NCBI GenBank assembly: GCA_031841125.1
Contig: CM063109.1
Coordinates: 32,678,038 to 32,742,037, forward strand
Direction: 5' to 3'
Source of the DNA: Acanthococcus lagerstroemiae
Taxonomy: Eukaryota; Arthropoda; Insecta; Hemiptera; Eriococcidae
Length of the DNA: 64,000 bases
In this document: positions 33,201-45,193 of the stretch, in pieces
How positions within the stretch are numbered: position 1 is the first letter of the stretch
Layout of the letters: every line of letters starts with the position of its first letter
Notes under the pieces: generated by a model
Seen by the model: the letters and a program-made list of their open reading frames with translations, nothing else
What the model was told of the DNA's origin: nothing
The model's database searches: none
Translations under genes and position numbers: made by a program

Positions 33201-34045
33201 AATGGAGATATCGAAAAAGGCGATATTTAAATCGGGGCTTATTCGGGATGTCGATTTAGAATCTGGCATAATTCGACATGTACAGATTAAATCCGGTATA
33301 TATAGAGATACAATTGTCAATAGGGTTTTTTCGAGATTCACGGAAAATTGTGATCACCTCAGAAAAAATAATCAGAAAGTCAGTAACGGGTTAAAATGGG
33401 AAATTTGATTAAATTGGAAGAAATTGAACATTAGTTCGAAATTTTCAGTCTTCGAACAACTCGGGTACGAAAATTGAGATAGATTTCTGAAATATTCTGT
33501 TACATTCTTGATAAATGACAATACAAATTTTGAAGAATAAAATATCTTAGAATTCGAAAAATTCATAAGAATGGACCTGACTTGATATAAATCTTCAATC
33601 AAATAGACTAGGAAAATTCAGCTCAATCCCGGGAAAATTGCAGTTTGCCTCCGAAGTAATCAAGGAGTTCTTACGAAAATTTTAGAGAAACATTCCCGCA
33701 ATTCAAATAATTCTACATCCAGGACAAATCCGTTAGAGAAGATTTACAAATTTAAAAAAAAAATTGAAACACTTTTTCCACCAAAAACAACTTTTTATCT
33801 ATAGGTCGCGTTAGAACTTTCGAAAAAAAATTTATGATCCACTCTAAATGTAGATGTGTATGGCGATCGTGAAAAATAGAATCGGAAAATGCTCGGGTAC
33901 AAAATTTCCCTAAGAATATTCGCCGATGATTGTGCTCACACTTGCTCGACTTTTTCAATCATTCACAAAAACGAAGTATCATAATTATCTGAGTAATAAA
34001 AGTGTTTTATGAATTATCATGTTACTATTGTTGTTCGTTTTACAG
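33201..34045. other. Intron sequence before exon 4
   Basis: No exon, transposon end or repeat array was recognised here. Confidence 0.35.
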
Positions 34046-34147
34046 AAAAAGAGAAAAACGACGGTTTAAATAACGAAGCTGAAAAAACAAACCTTGTTAC
34101 CAATAATACGTTAACGTTAAGTAAGAAATGGGTAGATGTTACTGTGG
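34046..34147 (+). CDS. Syn2: Gamma-syntrophin exon 4 (linker and start of PH1 C-half)
   Basis: The acceptor is CGTTTTACAG. Two bases complete a glutamate codon. The translation EKEKNDGLNNEAEKTNLVTN is a polar linker, followed by TLTLSKKWVDVTV, where K-K-W-x-D-V starts the second half of PH1. The donor is GTGG|GTGAGT, leaving one base. The linker is shorter than in vertebrate gamma-syntrophins, which carry a long serine-rich stretch here. Phase agreement on both sides supports the exon despite low linker conservation. Confidence 0.92.
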
Positions 34148-34215
34148 GTGAGTATCAAATTTCAAATTTTCTCTTTCTCTCTCTCGTTTATAATTCGCGA
34201 TAAATTGCATTTTTC

Positions 34216-34323
34216 CAGCGGCGGATCTAACAGGGGGCAAAAGGGATGGAACCCCCAGTTTAGGGCCACTCGGGCTCCAATATTCTCCTGCCCCTCGTGC
34301 CTTTCACCCTAGATCCGTCGCTG
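34216..34323. mobile_element. hAT-like MITE in a 272 bp intron
   Basis: 108 bp, starting CAGCGGCGGATCTA and ending TAGATCCGTCGCTG in reverse sense (one mismatch). It is flanked by the exact 8 bp duplication CATTTTTC (34208-34215 and 34324-34331). CAG-CTG termini and an 8 bp duplication are typical of hAT MITEs. It makes up about 40 percent of this small intron and leaves both splice sites intact. Confidence 0.88.
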
Positions 34324-34419
34324 CATTTTTCGATGAAATCAACCAGTCCTTCAGAATGGGCCTACATTCGATTCAAAATTATTCTTACGTGAATACGGAA
34401 TCATATTGTTCTGTTTCAG

Positions 34420-34604
34420 TGTCACTGACGATGGGCTACGTTACTAGATACATTTACGGCACCGATAAACTCAGACCAAATGGATTCGAAGTGTTCGGAT
34501 TGAATGGGGCCAAGTCGGGCATTATTTTCTGTGACTCTCCGGTGATCTTATCGCAGTGGCTGAAATACATTTCCGATAATATTTCGGCATTATTACAGCT
34601 CGAA
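34420..34604 (+). CDS. Syn2: Gamma-syntrophin exon 5 (PH1 C-half)
   Basis: The acceptor is CTGTTTCAG. Two bases complete a valine codon. The translation SLTMGYVTRYIYGTDKLRPN leads to GFEVFGLNGAKSGIIFCDSP and VILSQWLKYISDNISALLQL. These are the last strands and the C-terminal helix of PH1, with the invariant tryptophan (QWLKYI). RYIYGTDKLRPNGFEV matches the gamma-syntrophin pattern. The donor is CTCGAA|GTAAGT, phase 0. Confidence 0.96.
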
Positions 34605-34994
34605 GTAAGTTGTTTATCATTTGACAGTATCTTGAGTATCGACACGTCATACGAAGCTCTTTTTATTCTTCAACCAGTGGCGAATCTACAGGGGGGAGGG
34701 TTTGGGGGCTCGGACCTTCCCCCCTTCGGGCCGAAGAAGAAAAAACCGATTGAGTTTTGAGTTTTCCTGCTGTTTTTGAGTATCTGCAGCACTACAGTCT
34801 ATAATGTTATTCATTTTGAAACGATTTAATCACATTATGAAACCTGTCTTCAGAAACTACATATTTAAAATGACATCCATCTATTTGTTTTCGAATTTAT
34901 CGGGGCAAATGTGCGTCTGCACCGACTTCCATAGGCAGGTACATTAATTCTAACATTTTCCAATAATGTGGGATCAGATATTTTTCCATCGATG
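34605..34994. other. Start of an 11.6 kb intron, with a hAT-like end
   Basis: CAGTGGCGAATCTACAGGGG at 34675-34694 resembles the left end of the CAGTGGCG hAT MITEs at 45044 and 51189. No matching right end was found, so it is at most a fragment. Confidence 0.4.
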
Positions 34995-34996
34995 AT

Positions 34997-35036
34997 ATCA
35001 TAAAAGGCCCTTCTTCTTTTTAGGGCCTTTTATGAT
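34997..35036. repeat. Perfect 15 bp inverted repeat at a LINE 5' junction
   Basis: ATCATAAAAGGCCCT and its reverse complement AGGGCCTTTTATGAT are separated by 10 T-rich bases. The right arm is the first codons of the LINE fragment (GPFMID). Confidence 0.85.
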
Positions 35037-35923
35037 CGATGGCAAATGCTTAAACAACCTGAGATTCACGGATGACGTGGTATTGTTCCTTGAAGACCTG
35101 AAAGAATTGGCAGAATATGTCGAAGAATTCATTTAGGTGTGTAAGCAAGCCGGGGTAAAAATAAACATGAGCAAAACAAAAATCTAATCGAATGCGAGGA
35201 AAGAATCGGTGTTAATCGCAGGAGAGGAAATCGAATGGGCGGGAGAAATAGTCTACATAGGGCAGACAATTTCATTTAACGAAGGGAGAGAAAGAAAATT
35301 GTCGTACAGAATAAGAAGTGGCTGGAATAATTACTGGAGGTTGAAGAATATCTTCAAAGGGAGACTACATATCCGGACCAAAACAGAAGTATGGAGAAGC
35401 TGCATTCTACCCTCGCTGACCTACGGAGCCCAAACGTGGGCCCTTACAAAATCAAATGTTGAAAGTGGTGTCCCAAAGAGCGATGGAAAGAAGTATGCTC
35501 AATATCAGACTCTCAGACAAAATTCAAAATACAAAAATTAGGGCAAAAACAAAAATGCAGGACATCGGTTATTTTGTAAAGAAAAGCAAGTGGAAATACA
35601 CGGGTCACATTTGGTGACAGGGGGATGAAAGATGGGGAAAAAGTGGCGGGATGGACCCCGTATGACAGGAAAAGGAGAAGGGGGAGACCCCTCACCCGGT
35701 GGAATGACGAAATAACCAAAATGTTGAGCCACAAGTGGAGAAGGCATACCGCTGACAGGGAAAATGGAGGGGGAAAGGGGGCATTTGCCTTAAAATGGGC
35801 GGTGTGCGCAGCAGGGGAAGAGATGGAGGGAAGTGTCCCTAGTTAGCTGGGACGCACCGAACTGTTATTGTAAACAGAATAATTGTATGCACACCTATAT
35901 GCTGAAATAAATAAATAAATAAG
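35022..35923 (+). pseudogene. 5'-truncated LINE reverse-transcriptase fragment
   Basis: The translation begins GPFMIDGKCLNNLRFTDDVV, with the catalytic motif changed to FTDD. It then passes stops and reads GEIVYIGQTISFNEGRERKL, RLHIRTKTEVWRSCILPSLT and YGAQTWALTKS (35209-35541). Last comes a frameshifted tail with KWKYTGH and GRPLTRWNDEI (35590-35710). It ends in an AAATAAATAAATAAATAA tail. ATATSATAAAAG occurs on both sides (about 34995-35006 and 35924-35935), a likely target duplication with one mismatch. The order is that of RTE- or CR1-like LINE proteins; the clade is not certain. Confidence 0.8.
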
Positions 35924-35935
35924 ATATGATAAAAG

Positions 35936-36878
35936 AAGGCGAGTAGATAAATTTCTCTGCGTTTTTTTAAAGTTATTAAATTGTAGCTAGCTAACAGTTC
36001 GCTGTATGATAGGTCTGTAGGGTAATAACGGAAATCTTTGTAATATGGATACCGTAGACATTTATTTTGGATATTTTCTAAATTTTTTGGGTGATATTTT
36101 GGGAAAGATAATCAAACGACATTTCCAAATTCCAGGTGCGGTCAGACCAAGGAAAAGTAAAGTATTTTTGAAACGTCAGAATTTTTAAAATGTTTGCTAT
36201 TTCTTACTATGAACCCTGCCATTCTCTTAGTTTTCCTATAAGCACTCTCGGTCTGCTGACTGAATTAAAAATTTAGAAATAATAATAGCATTACTTACTC
36301 CCACCACATTGCCCAGAACCACAGACAAACATCATACAATACATACACATTATTCACACTCAATCATATATTCTTCTTCATTTTCATTCAGTCTTAATTA
36401 CTCTCTCATTTAATATCCTCCTCAGACCTAACTTCCCACGGCTTTGAGTAATGCCTTTTTACCCCTCGGGTCCAGAAAGTCGATAGTAGAACACTTTTAA
36501 AATAAATTCATTGGGTAATGTTATGCCTTTGTTGATAGGAGAATTTTTATATGTTTCGTTTCTGTATTTAGGTATGCTAAAAACATTTGTAGATCGCCGG
36601 GAATACTAGGTACTGTTATATTTATTTTTTCGAGCAGAAACGAATCAGATGGGGACAACCGGTGTATTGTTTTTTCAGATATTTTAACTGGAAACAGGAT
36701 TGCGATAGTAAGAGGCGGGTGATGAGAGTCACAGCTATCTAAAATCGAATCTGATCGGTTAACTTCAGGGGCGAAAATAAAGCGAAAACTTTTGGGGGAG
36801 ACTGAAGCCCCAGCACCTAAAATAACTTCATAAAAATCCTAAAGTTACAATAATAAATAGAGTTTGTTCTCTGTAATA
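35936..36878. other. Intron sequence without recognised features
   Basis: AT-rich with no exon, domain or repeat array recognised. Confidence 0.35.
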
Positions 36879-37789
36879 AGGTACGGCGGGGCAATTCCTG
36901 TCAAAAAGAACATTTGTGAAAAAAAAAATATGGATTAGACATATGACTGAGTGGAATTCACAGATCGATGGCCTAAATCTTGCTGCTCTTGATGCTAAGG
37001 GTGAAGATGTCATAACGAAAGAATAAAGGAAGATTCGTAAGGAAGTTTCTGTCCAGGAATTGTCCCCAGGTTTCAGCCATTTAATGGACGCTACGGGGCA
37101 AAAAGTGGACGGTCCTTTTTCCATTAATTTTTACTCGTATTACAATTTTGACCTCAAAATCATATTCAGCGACTCAAAAAGTACTAGAAAACATTTAAAA
37201 CTTACCCAAATTGACATCGAAAAAATAAAAATAAAAAAATGAAAAAAAGTCTGTGAAAAAATGCGAAAAATTTTTATTAAGAAACAGTACGTTAATTTCA
37301 CGAAATCTCGCTTACAATAGTAGAATAGTATTATGGAAAATGTAAACTGATAACACAACAGTTTTCTCCTGTGTAATTTCCCTCCTTATCACTCGAAAAA
37401 TTTCGACCAGTGTTTACCCCTCGCGTTTGGTTCCCAATTTCAAGGCCTCTAAGCCATCCAAAACTTTCCCCTCGGTTCATTCTGATAGTCCTCAACAGCC
37501 TTTTTTCAAATCTTCTTTTAGAAATCTCGTATCTTTATTCATCTTCATTTTATTAAATGCTCTAATTAATGTACATTATCAATGCGGGATTTTTTGCTGA
37601 AGTTGAGAATTTTTTTTTTTTTCAACACTGATTCCATTTTTGTGCTGGATATTTTTAAGGTCGTTCTTTGGGTAGTTCTACACACTGTGAGCCGGTCGTC
37701 ACCAAATACAACGCAAATATGGCAGAGTTATAAGACAGTCTAGTTTTTGCTCCGCATTTTTACATTCCAGGAATTGCCCCGCTGTACCT
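36879..37789. mobile_element. TA-flanked TIR element, 911 bp
   Basis: It begins AGGTACGGCGGGGCAATTCC and ends with the reverse complement of AGGTACAGCGGGGCAATTCC. TA flanks both ends (36877-36878 and 37790-37791), as for Tc1/mariner-type transposition. It is noncoding. The internal word AGGAATTGTCCCC (near 37055) is a diverged copy of the end. Confidence 0.82.
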
Positions 37790-37791
37790 TA

Positions 37792-40140
37792 CTTCCTTTG
37801 TAAAAAAAAAAAGTCGTACTGTATTAAGATTAATTTAAAACATAAAATTTAGAGGGGGAAGGCTAATTTTAAAACCCAGGGCTTAGCCCCTATCCCCCTC
37901 CTATTTTCCCCTATTCCCCTCCTATTTTCACCTCTGTTGACTTTCATATTGGTTAAAGTTGATAATATCAAGTCCAAGGTTTTACCCTACCACCATACGC
38001 CCCACGATCATAGAAATGGAGTGGAGAGGGTGGGGAAGTTCATAAGGGAGTAGGTTTAAAAATTCCTGACTTCTCTGTACCTTTCCGGAGAAAAATTTGC
38101 GCCACTGCCTGTATCCATCCGCTTCACTGATTTCTGGATAGTAGATGTGGTTGGATTTGAAAACTAGACGTTTCCTGTATCATTACTGGAGCGAGGGGGG
38201 GGGGAGAGAAGAAAATTGAATATTTTCGAGCTTCTCTCTCCATAGGAAGATAGATCGTCGCCAAAAATAGCAAAATTATCACTCGGACGAAAGACATTCC
38301 GACACCTCGATTTCCTTTTCAAAACACACTCATTTATCTCGAACATTTTCCCTTTTTCTAGTTCACACGTCGCTTTTTCAATAAGTTTTCCATTCGCTTC
38401 ACCACTTCGCTGCTAACGAGAACTCATCCATTCGAGTATTCCCTACGATAAATATACACCAAGGTAAATTGTATCATAAATATTCTCTCGTAAAAAAAAA
38501 AAAAAAGTATCTATACCTTACTGTCGAAACGGTTCGAGGACTCGTTAAGTAGACATATATGTACGAGTGGTAGATATATATGTAATTTTGCGTGTTACTT
38601 GGAGCGGCTGAGTCTCATCTTTCGTTTTATACCTCGCCTAATACGAAGGTATTATAAAATTTTTCCATACGCCGTCGAGTTTTCCGTGTCCCTACTTACC
38701 CCGAATAAACATTATTTCAAAAATAGAATATACGTGGATTATATTTACTCGGGGCTGTAATATTTTCACTTCGAGACAGAGGTGTATCGCACACTAGCTC
38801 GGAACTCACGGAACCATTTCGTCAGCCGATTCTGAAAATGCCTGTCGTACGAATATTTCTAGCCGTTTTCTTGAAATACCTTCGAGGTCGTCATTTCTTA
38901 TTGCTCCCGCGAAATTTTTCACGCGTATTCCAGAAGTTATGTCAAGAAGTCTAAAATATTGGACAGCGTCATCTTGTGTAGAGGCGCGATGACTCTCTCT
39001 GGACTCTCTCCTCTCGAATGTGCAATTTTGTATAAATCGTCTAGTCTACCTTCCCAGTCAGTTTCTGCGTAGCACAGTGCGAACGAAACGTCTTTTGTCT
39101 CTTCCATACCTGCACCTCCCGTCTTTTCTAAATAGCGTTCTTCTTCTTCGTATTCTCTTGACTCATTCCACTTTTGTCTACTTCAACCGGCCAGGTAGAA
39201 CATCAGTTTAGTTTTCAATTTTATGTTTTGTGGCTCGAGATATCCGTTTAGTTTAGTCACAGTTTACGTTTAGCACTCGCGAGATCTGTTTTTACAATCG
39301 TTCAATACACGCGCTATTTCTACTCGCTTTCGTTTTTTCGGTTTTGAATGCCCTCGCTGCGGTCCGGATTGAGCAGCTCTCTCTTACATTTTCTGAAAAA
39401 GCCGCAGACGAATGAGTGAAACACAGGACAGTCGAAAGGAAGTCCGAGCCCGGGGAAGAAAGAGTAGAGTACGAAATAAAAACTAGTAAAATAAAAAAAG
39501 TTCCAAGAAACAGTGGAATTTGAAAACAGTGTTTGTTAAAAATGCATGGGCCCTCCAAAAAGCCCAGGCTCGGAGAAAATCTCCCATTTCCCCCTCTCCC
39601 TTGTCAGACCCAATAAAAAACTCATTGCTCGGCTGAAATACCAGGTTGGGAATGAAGTTTCACCTCAATTTATAATAATATTCAACACGGTCAGCTTAGA
39701 TGTTATAATGGTTTCACGTTTCATAATATTATGCTGCGAATCAAAAATAAAAAAGAAAGTTTTACTACGGATTATTTCTCAGAGAGGTCACCCGCTAGCT
39801 TATTAATAGGAAAAACTAAATTATAGTGGGGCATAAAACTAAAATTCTCGAACCGTCAATTAGACCAATTCTGCAAATTTCGCTCCTAAAAATGAACAAA
39901 AAATTTGACACAAGGGAAATTCAGCTTGGTAAGAAATTATTATTCCCAACACAGAAATATCACATAGTGTATACTTGCTTCAAAATTGATCATAAAAGGA
40001 TGGAAAAAGGTTCGTAATTTTCCAATTTTGCCTTTTTGACCCCTCCCCTCCAGAACTAATTTCGGAAATAATTGATTAATTAAACACAATTTATGTATTA
40101 ATCATCATAGATTAATTAAAAATAATTGACTATAGTTAAA
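37792..40140. other. Intron sequence, nothing assigned
   Basis: Several open frames of 60-90 codons on both strands have no domains and no splice context. Low-complexity C/T and A runs are present near 37900-37930 and 38494-38506. Confidence 0.35.
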
Positions 40141-40144
40141 CGCA

Positions 40145-40530
40145 GAACAAAACTAGAGCTGTTCCGGAGCAAACATAAATTCAGACGCAGCTGTGGCTTC
40201 AGCTTCGGTTAAAATTCATAAAACTGGCCCCATTCCCGATAAATATTTTTCCAGAATTTTGGCTCCAACAAATAATTATTATCTGACTTCGACTTCAGCT
40301 ATAGCTTCAGAAAAAATTACGGAAGAGATCTAAGAAAGAAGGAAGGAGGTTGATGAAGTGGAGCCAAACACGGAATAGAAGCTGGAGCCATTTAAAATAT
40401 TATAACTGGCCCGGCCTCCGGCTGTAGCAGACACTTTTCCCGAACACTGACTCCGGCGGGGCTTCAGCAAACAATCTTTTTCTAGGTTCCGATTCCAGCG
40501 TCAACGACTAATTACTTTCGGCTTCACTTC
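40145..40530. repeat. Degenerate GCTTCAGCTTCGG patch
   Basis: Short words based on GCTTCAG, GGCTCC and GACTCCGG recur without a fixed period. The style resembles the TGCTCCGCTCC patch at 52325-52740. No coding signal. Confidence 0.4.
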
Positions 40531-40839
40531 CGGGTCAGACTGCTGATTCCTAATCAATAATAACCGATTAATCAGAGATGACTGATGAATCAAAATAATT
40601 AATTAATTAACTGAATAGTCAAATAATTTATTGATCAAAAATAACTGACTGATCAGAAATCATTGATTGATCAAAAATAATTGATTTTTCATGAATATAA
40701 ATGTTTAATGAAAAATCATTGATCGATCTTGGAATCATTAGTTGTATAAAAATTGGTCATAAAATAATTAATGAAAAAAAAAATTTAATCAATACAAATT
40801 ATTTACTTGATAATTAAATGATTGTAAATAACTGATTAA

Positions 40840-41497
40840 TAGAGCTAGGATTTATATGATACCACATATCGCAATTTTTTTCTCGTTTCATGCAATTCCA
40901 AGGCGAATGGTGAACGTTTACAGCGCATGCATAAACATGCCTATTTTACCCATAAAACGTCAGAACTTTGCTTATTTTGGATTTTTTTCTGGTCGTTAGT
41001 GCTTTTTTTGAAGGAAAAAAAAAGGAGCAAAAATGGGTCAACAAAATGGGAGAAAAATAAAAAAATACGAGATTTTTAATATTCACAGGTTTTTTGTTTT
41101 CAAAGTTTAAACAAGCAGCCAGCTGCTGGAAGAGGGTCGGCTCTGGACTGGAAAATTAGAGACTAAAGCAGCATTTTTAAAAGCATAAATTGATTGACGA
41201 TTGTAACATTTTGAAAGAATATTAATAATGGTTTACTTATTTGAAAAAATAAATGAATACTTTGATTTTTTTCCTGCTCTACGTTTCTTCTAGATTCGCT
41301 GTACGTACAATTCGATAGGGATTTTGAAAGCGCTTTGAAAATACCTGCATTTTGATAGCCATGATGGCATATTTTTATTGCACTTATCTACTTTTTCAAT
41401 TTTATAGCGCATATTTATGCTTTTTTTTTCCAGATTTTAACCGCTCATTATAAACGTTTTTTTTTTACTGGTTTTAGCGCATAAAAATCCTAGCCCA
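40840..41497. mobile_element. hAT-like element of the TAGAGCT family
   Basis: 658 bp, starting TAGAGCTAGGATTTA and ending AAAATCCTAGCCCA. The flanks ACTGATTA (40832-40839) and ACTGATTG (41498-41505) form an 8 bp duplication with one mismatch. Internal GCATAAA and GCATATTT words match the element at 8186-8790. Noncoding. Confidence 0.75.
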
Positions 41498-41934
41498 ACT
41501 GATTGATCAAAATAATTAATTCAGCAAAAACAATTAATTATTAATGATTGCTATTAATCTGATCGAAAATAATTTGTCGCTTCAAAACAACTAGATAATC
41601 AAAAATTGTTGATTAATTAAAAATAATTAAATAATCATAAATAATTAATTAATTAAAAGTAAATTTATTGTTATATTAAAATAATTAATTAACCTAAAAT
41701 AATTAAAAAGAATTAATCAATCAAAAATAACTAAATACATAATTAAAAATACAGCATTACCTAATCCAAAATAAATATTTAATTAAAAATATTTTCCAAC
41801 ACTTTTACCTCATCAAAATTATTATGATTGAAAAATTTATTCAAAATGATTGATTTATTGAAAATGGTTTCTTAATTAGAAGGGACTGATGAATTTAAAG
41901 TTACTAACCAAATAAAAACAGTTAAATAAAATCT

Positions 41935-42440
41935 GCGTGAGCCGGAATTTGTATTAGGCGGAAATCCGTCCATATGACGGAGAAAAGAAAAAGTCCCGGC
42001 AGTTCTTATGGGGTTTACGTGTAAATTTTTTTGTATAAGCCGGAATTCGTCTTACGCAGAAACGGAAAAGGTGAATGATAGAAATTACCATTTTGAACAT
42101 AGCTAAGCCGGAAAATACATGTACTGATTCCTCAGCTATCAACCATTGTTTAGGGATTTTTCCAGCGCGTAGAATTTCGTTAAATATATCAGTCAAAGAT
42201 TGGGAGATTTTTTTCGAAAATAACTTCAAAATACTAGTATATACGATTGTTAACTACTGTATGTGTGCTTGCATAGTTCGTTATGTATGTATCAAGCTTG
42301 TAAAGAAATAAAGAACGGAAGAATAAGGGGAAAAAAATTCAAGCCGGAACTTTCCGGCTTGCACAAATTTTCTTGTGGGCGAAATTCTGTCTAAGTCGGA
42401 AAATTTCTTGAGTCCCAGCGAGTTCCGGCTTATACAATTA
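41935..42440. repeat. Insert with repeated AAGCCGGAA words
   Basis: AGCCGGAA occurs at 41940, 42032, 42106 and 42343, and in reverse near 42352 and 42426, with GAGCCGGAATTT and AGTTCCGGCTTATAC near the two edges. A MITE with internal end-like copies is likely; no clear duplication was found. Confidence 0.5.
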
Positions 42441-42677
42441 GATAATTGGTTTATTTAAAATGATTGACTCATGAAGAGTAATATTAAACAGATGGCTAAA
42501 ATTAATTAATGAATAAGAAATGAGCATTTAATGAAGAATTATCGATTCATTAAAATTAATTCAATAATAAAAATTAGTGATTAATTAAATGTCAGTTACG
42601 AATTAAAAACCACTAATTGATTAAAAATAATTAAATATTCAAGGAAAATCAAAAGATTTCTTGAGGAGGGTAGGCAA

Positions 42678-43011
42678 GATAACGCGCATACAAAGAATAA
42701 TGGGGTGGATCAATTAATGAATAATGTGACCTGATCCTACCCTAATTTAAAAAATTTCCATGGAAATTTTTATTATCATAGTAACAACACGAACGCACTC
42801 TGCAATCAGTTCAATAAAACAATAGTTGGAAGAAACGGAAGAAATGAAAAAAAAAACAGAGGTAAAACTATAGGGGGTGTGGTGGTTAACCCCCCCCCCT
42901 GCCACCAAATAATTTGGCAGTTGACAAATTTTGAAACTGTTCGTTTGTATTTTTCATTTTTTTAAGAACTTTTGTTTGTTTATTTTTTTAAATTAAAAAA
43001 TAATTTGATTA
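42678..43011 (+). repeat. 334 bp direct repeat, copy A
   Basis: It starts GATAACGCGCATAC and ends TTTGATTA. Highly similar, and equal in length, to 43618-43951 in the same orientation. The interior includes AACACGAACGCACTCTGCAA and GTGTGGTGGTTAACCCCC. A diverged piece (CAACACGAACGTACTCTGCA) is at 58328-58375. Confidence 0.88.
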
Positions 43012-43019
43012 CATTACAT

Positions 43020-43105
43020 TTGTGTGTGAGGTGGCGCTACATGCACCGAGAGCTCAGACTTTGCAGTCCATTGCACTATTCCTCAAGTTGCTGTTAAGGA
43101 TCAGC
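43020..43105. mobile_element. Giant foldback element fragment
   Basis: GTGTGTGAGGTGGCGCTACA and CAGACTTTGCAGTCCATTGC match the reverse complement of 9093-9155 in the foldback right arm. TGCTGTTAAGGA follows, also from that family but with the intervening part deleted. Confidence 0.75.
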
Positions 43106-43617
43106 TCAGTAGCCTCACTTTTAGAGCCAAAGTGAAAATTTTACTTAGCTCTATCCTTTTGACTTCACTGGGTGCTGGATATTCTAGCCCCAATGCTTCG
43201 CGTCTCGCCCCGGCTATTGCTGGGTACCGACATATGATATGGATCAAGGTTTCTTCCTCTTCTCCACAGTACCTATAGGGACCGCTTCTTACCACTCCTA
43301 TTTTATACCACATGTGTTTTGTGGCCCCATAACCGGTTAGTAGTCCGACCATGAGCCTTGCATGTTTCCTGTCAAGCCCTAATAGGAACTTGGCATACTT
43401 ACTGGGGGTGTCCCCTATCAGTGTTTTACTGACGTTCATGCCACTGGCCAACCGCCAGTGCATTTCCGTCTGCTTGCTTATCCAGGCCTTTACTTTGGAT
43501 TTTATGACGCTGTATGCTACAGGAAGACACGGCCTGGGCGTTGCCAGTTCCTTTTTGGTGCTCTCCTTCGCTAGCTTGCCAGCGATCATGTTCCCTTTTA
43601 TGCCGCAGTGTCCCGGT
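43101..43617 (-). pseudogene. LINE ORF2 C-terminus with RNase H end
   Basis: A minus-strand open frame. Before the first methionine it reads LSPGHCGIKG, then NMIAGKLAKES, the C-terminal part of an RNase H domain (SPGHxGIxGN). Downstream come WRLASGMNVSKTLIG, ARLMVGLLTGYGATKHMW and the knuckle-like YCGEEEETLIHIICRYPA, in which the first cysteine is replaced. RNase H followed by this module is seen in I/LOA/R1-type LINEs. The 5' end stops exactly where the 334 bp repeat copy B begins. No flanking duplication is visible. Confidence 0.8.
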
Positions 43618-43951
43618 GATAACGCGCATAAAAGAATAATGGGGGGGGTGGATCAATTACTGAATAATTTGATCTGATCCTACCCTAATTTAAAAAGTTT
43701 CCATGGAAATTTTTATCAACATAGTAACAACACGAACGCACTCTGCAATCAGTTCAATAAAACAATAGTTGGAAGAAATGGAAGATATGAAAAAAAATCA
43801 GAGGTAAAACTATAGGGGGTGTGGTGGTTAACCCCCTCTCCCACCAAATAATTTGGCAGTTGAAGAATTTTGAAACTGTTCGTTTGTATTTTTCATTTTT
43901 TAAAAACTGTTTTGTTTGTTTATTTTTTTTAATTAAAAAAAAATTTGATTA
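43618..43951 (+). repeat. 334 bp direct repeat, copy B
   Basis: The second copy of the repeat at 42678-43011, with a slightly different poly-C run. The two copies bracket a foldback fragment and a LINE fragment of 606 bp in total. Confidence 0.88.
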
Positions 43952-45043
43952 AAAAATAGGCAAATTTTCAATTTTTTTAAATTTTGTCGGCGAATTTATA
44001 GTTTAAAAAGAATTATCTGTCGGCAAATTTTTTTCTCCCACCCCCCTTCCCCCCAAACTAAAAGCTGAAAACCCAATTTCGTCCCTGGAAAAGGTGATTG
44101 CAAGAGGTTGGTTGCCGACTTTAAAAATTTGATGATCATAAAAGTAGTCAACTCAAATGTTAATTAATTTTTTCAGAATTGAAATCTTATAATTATTTAA
44201 TATAAATGATTAGGTAATTAAAAATCATTTATCAATCAAAGATAATTAACTGAAGATATTGGTTTACTTAAAAATAATTGAGTTAGTAGAAATAATTAAT
44301 TAATCAGTTGCCTATAACTTACGATTAATCAACGAGAATCAATTTAATGTGATCTATTAATTGCAAAGAATTCATCAAAAATTAAGTGAATTGACCCGTT
44401 TATACTACCATTAAAAAATCTACATAAATGTAGGCACACAACGTTTGAATTGGTCTACGATAAATTGTACATGTGTACGGAGCATCTCCAGGGTAGTGAA
44501 AAACAGTCGATTAATCAAAAAGTATTCATGGGCATCCGCAGAATTTTTTGATGAGGTAGCAAGAGAAAATTGACGACCATAATTTAACCCTGATTTTTAT
44601 ATTTGAATTGAGATTAGTGAATAGTTACATATGTGCATGAGTCATTCGCTGTTCTTTGTACTCACCTTTAAAGACTTTAATTTATTTTGTTTTTTTACGT
44701 TAATAAGCGTATTATTGACCGATTTAATTACTTGAATCACAAATATCCCTAATTATGCAGAAAATAAAATATATAATATATTTTAAAAAAAGGGAAAAAA
44801 AGCGTATAAGGTAGCGGTCGCTACCTCCGCTGCCCTGTGCGGGCGCCCCTAAAAGTATTATTTGGTTAAACAAACTTGAGGCAATTTAATAATCGATAAT
44901 CGTAATTGATTTCTTAACGAGGAATTAACTAATGAAAAACAATTAAATAAAAAAATATTGAAGGGATTAAAAACAATAGATTAATTGATTATAATTGAAT
45001 TGAAAACAGTTGGCTTAGTTTAAGTAGTCAAATCAAAAACAAT

Positions 45044-45193
45044 CAGTGGCGTAGCCAGCCTAGTGTTTAAGGGGGTCTAGTCTTGACTAATGGGGAGAAG
45101 ATATTAGAGGGGTTTTTAGGATTCGATAGAACACTATTTAATGAAATCGTAAAGAGGGTCCAGACCCCCTCGTCTCTCTTAGCTAAACCACAG
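45044..45193. mobile_element. hAT-like MITE (CAGTGGCGTAGCC)
   Basis: 150 bp, starting CAGTGGCGTAGC and ending GCTAAACCACAG, an imperfect inverted match. Both sides carry AAAACAAT (45036-45043 and 45194-45201), an exact 8 bp duplication. The inner halves (GGGGGTCTAG and CAGACCCCCTC) are also inverted. Noncoding. Confidence 0.75.

Noticed and set aside
42678..43951. True LTR retrotransposon with 334 bp LTRs
   Set aside because: The internal region has no gag, pol, primer-binding site or TG...CA ends; it is a foldback piece plus a LINE piece.
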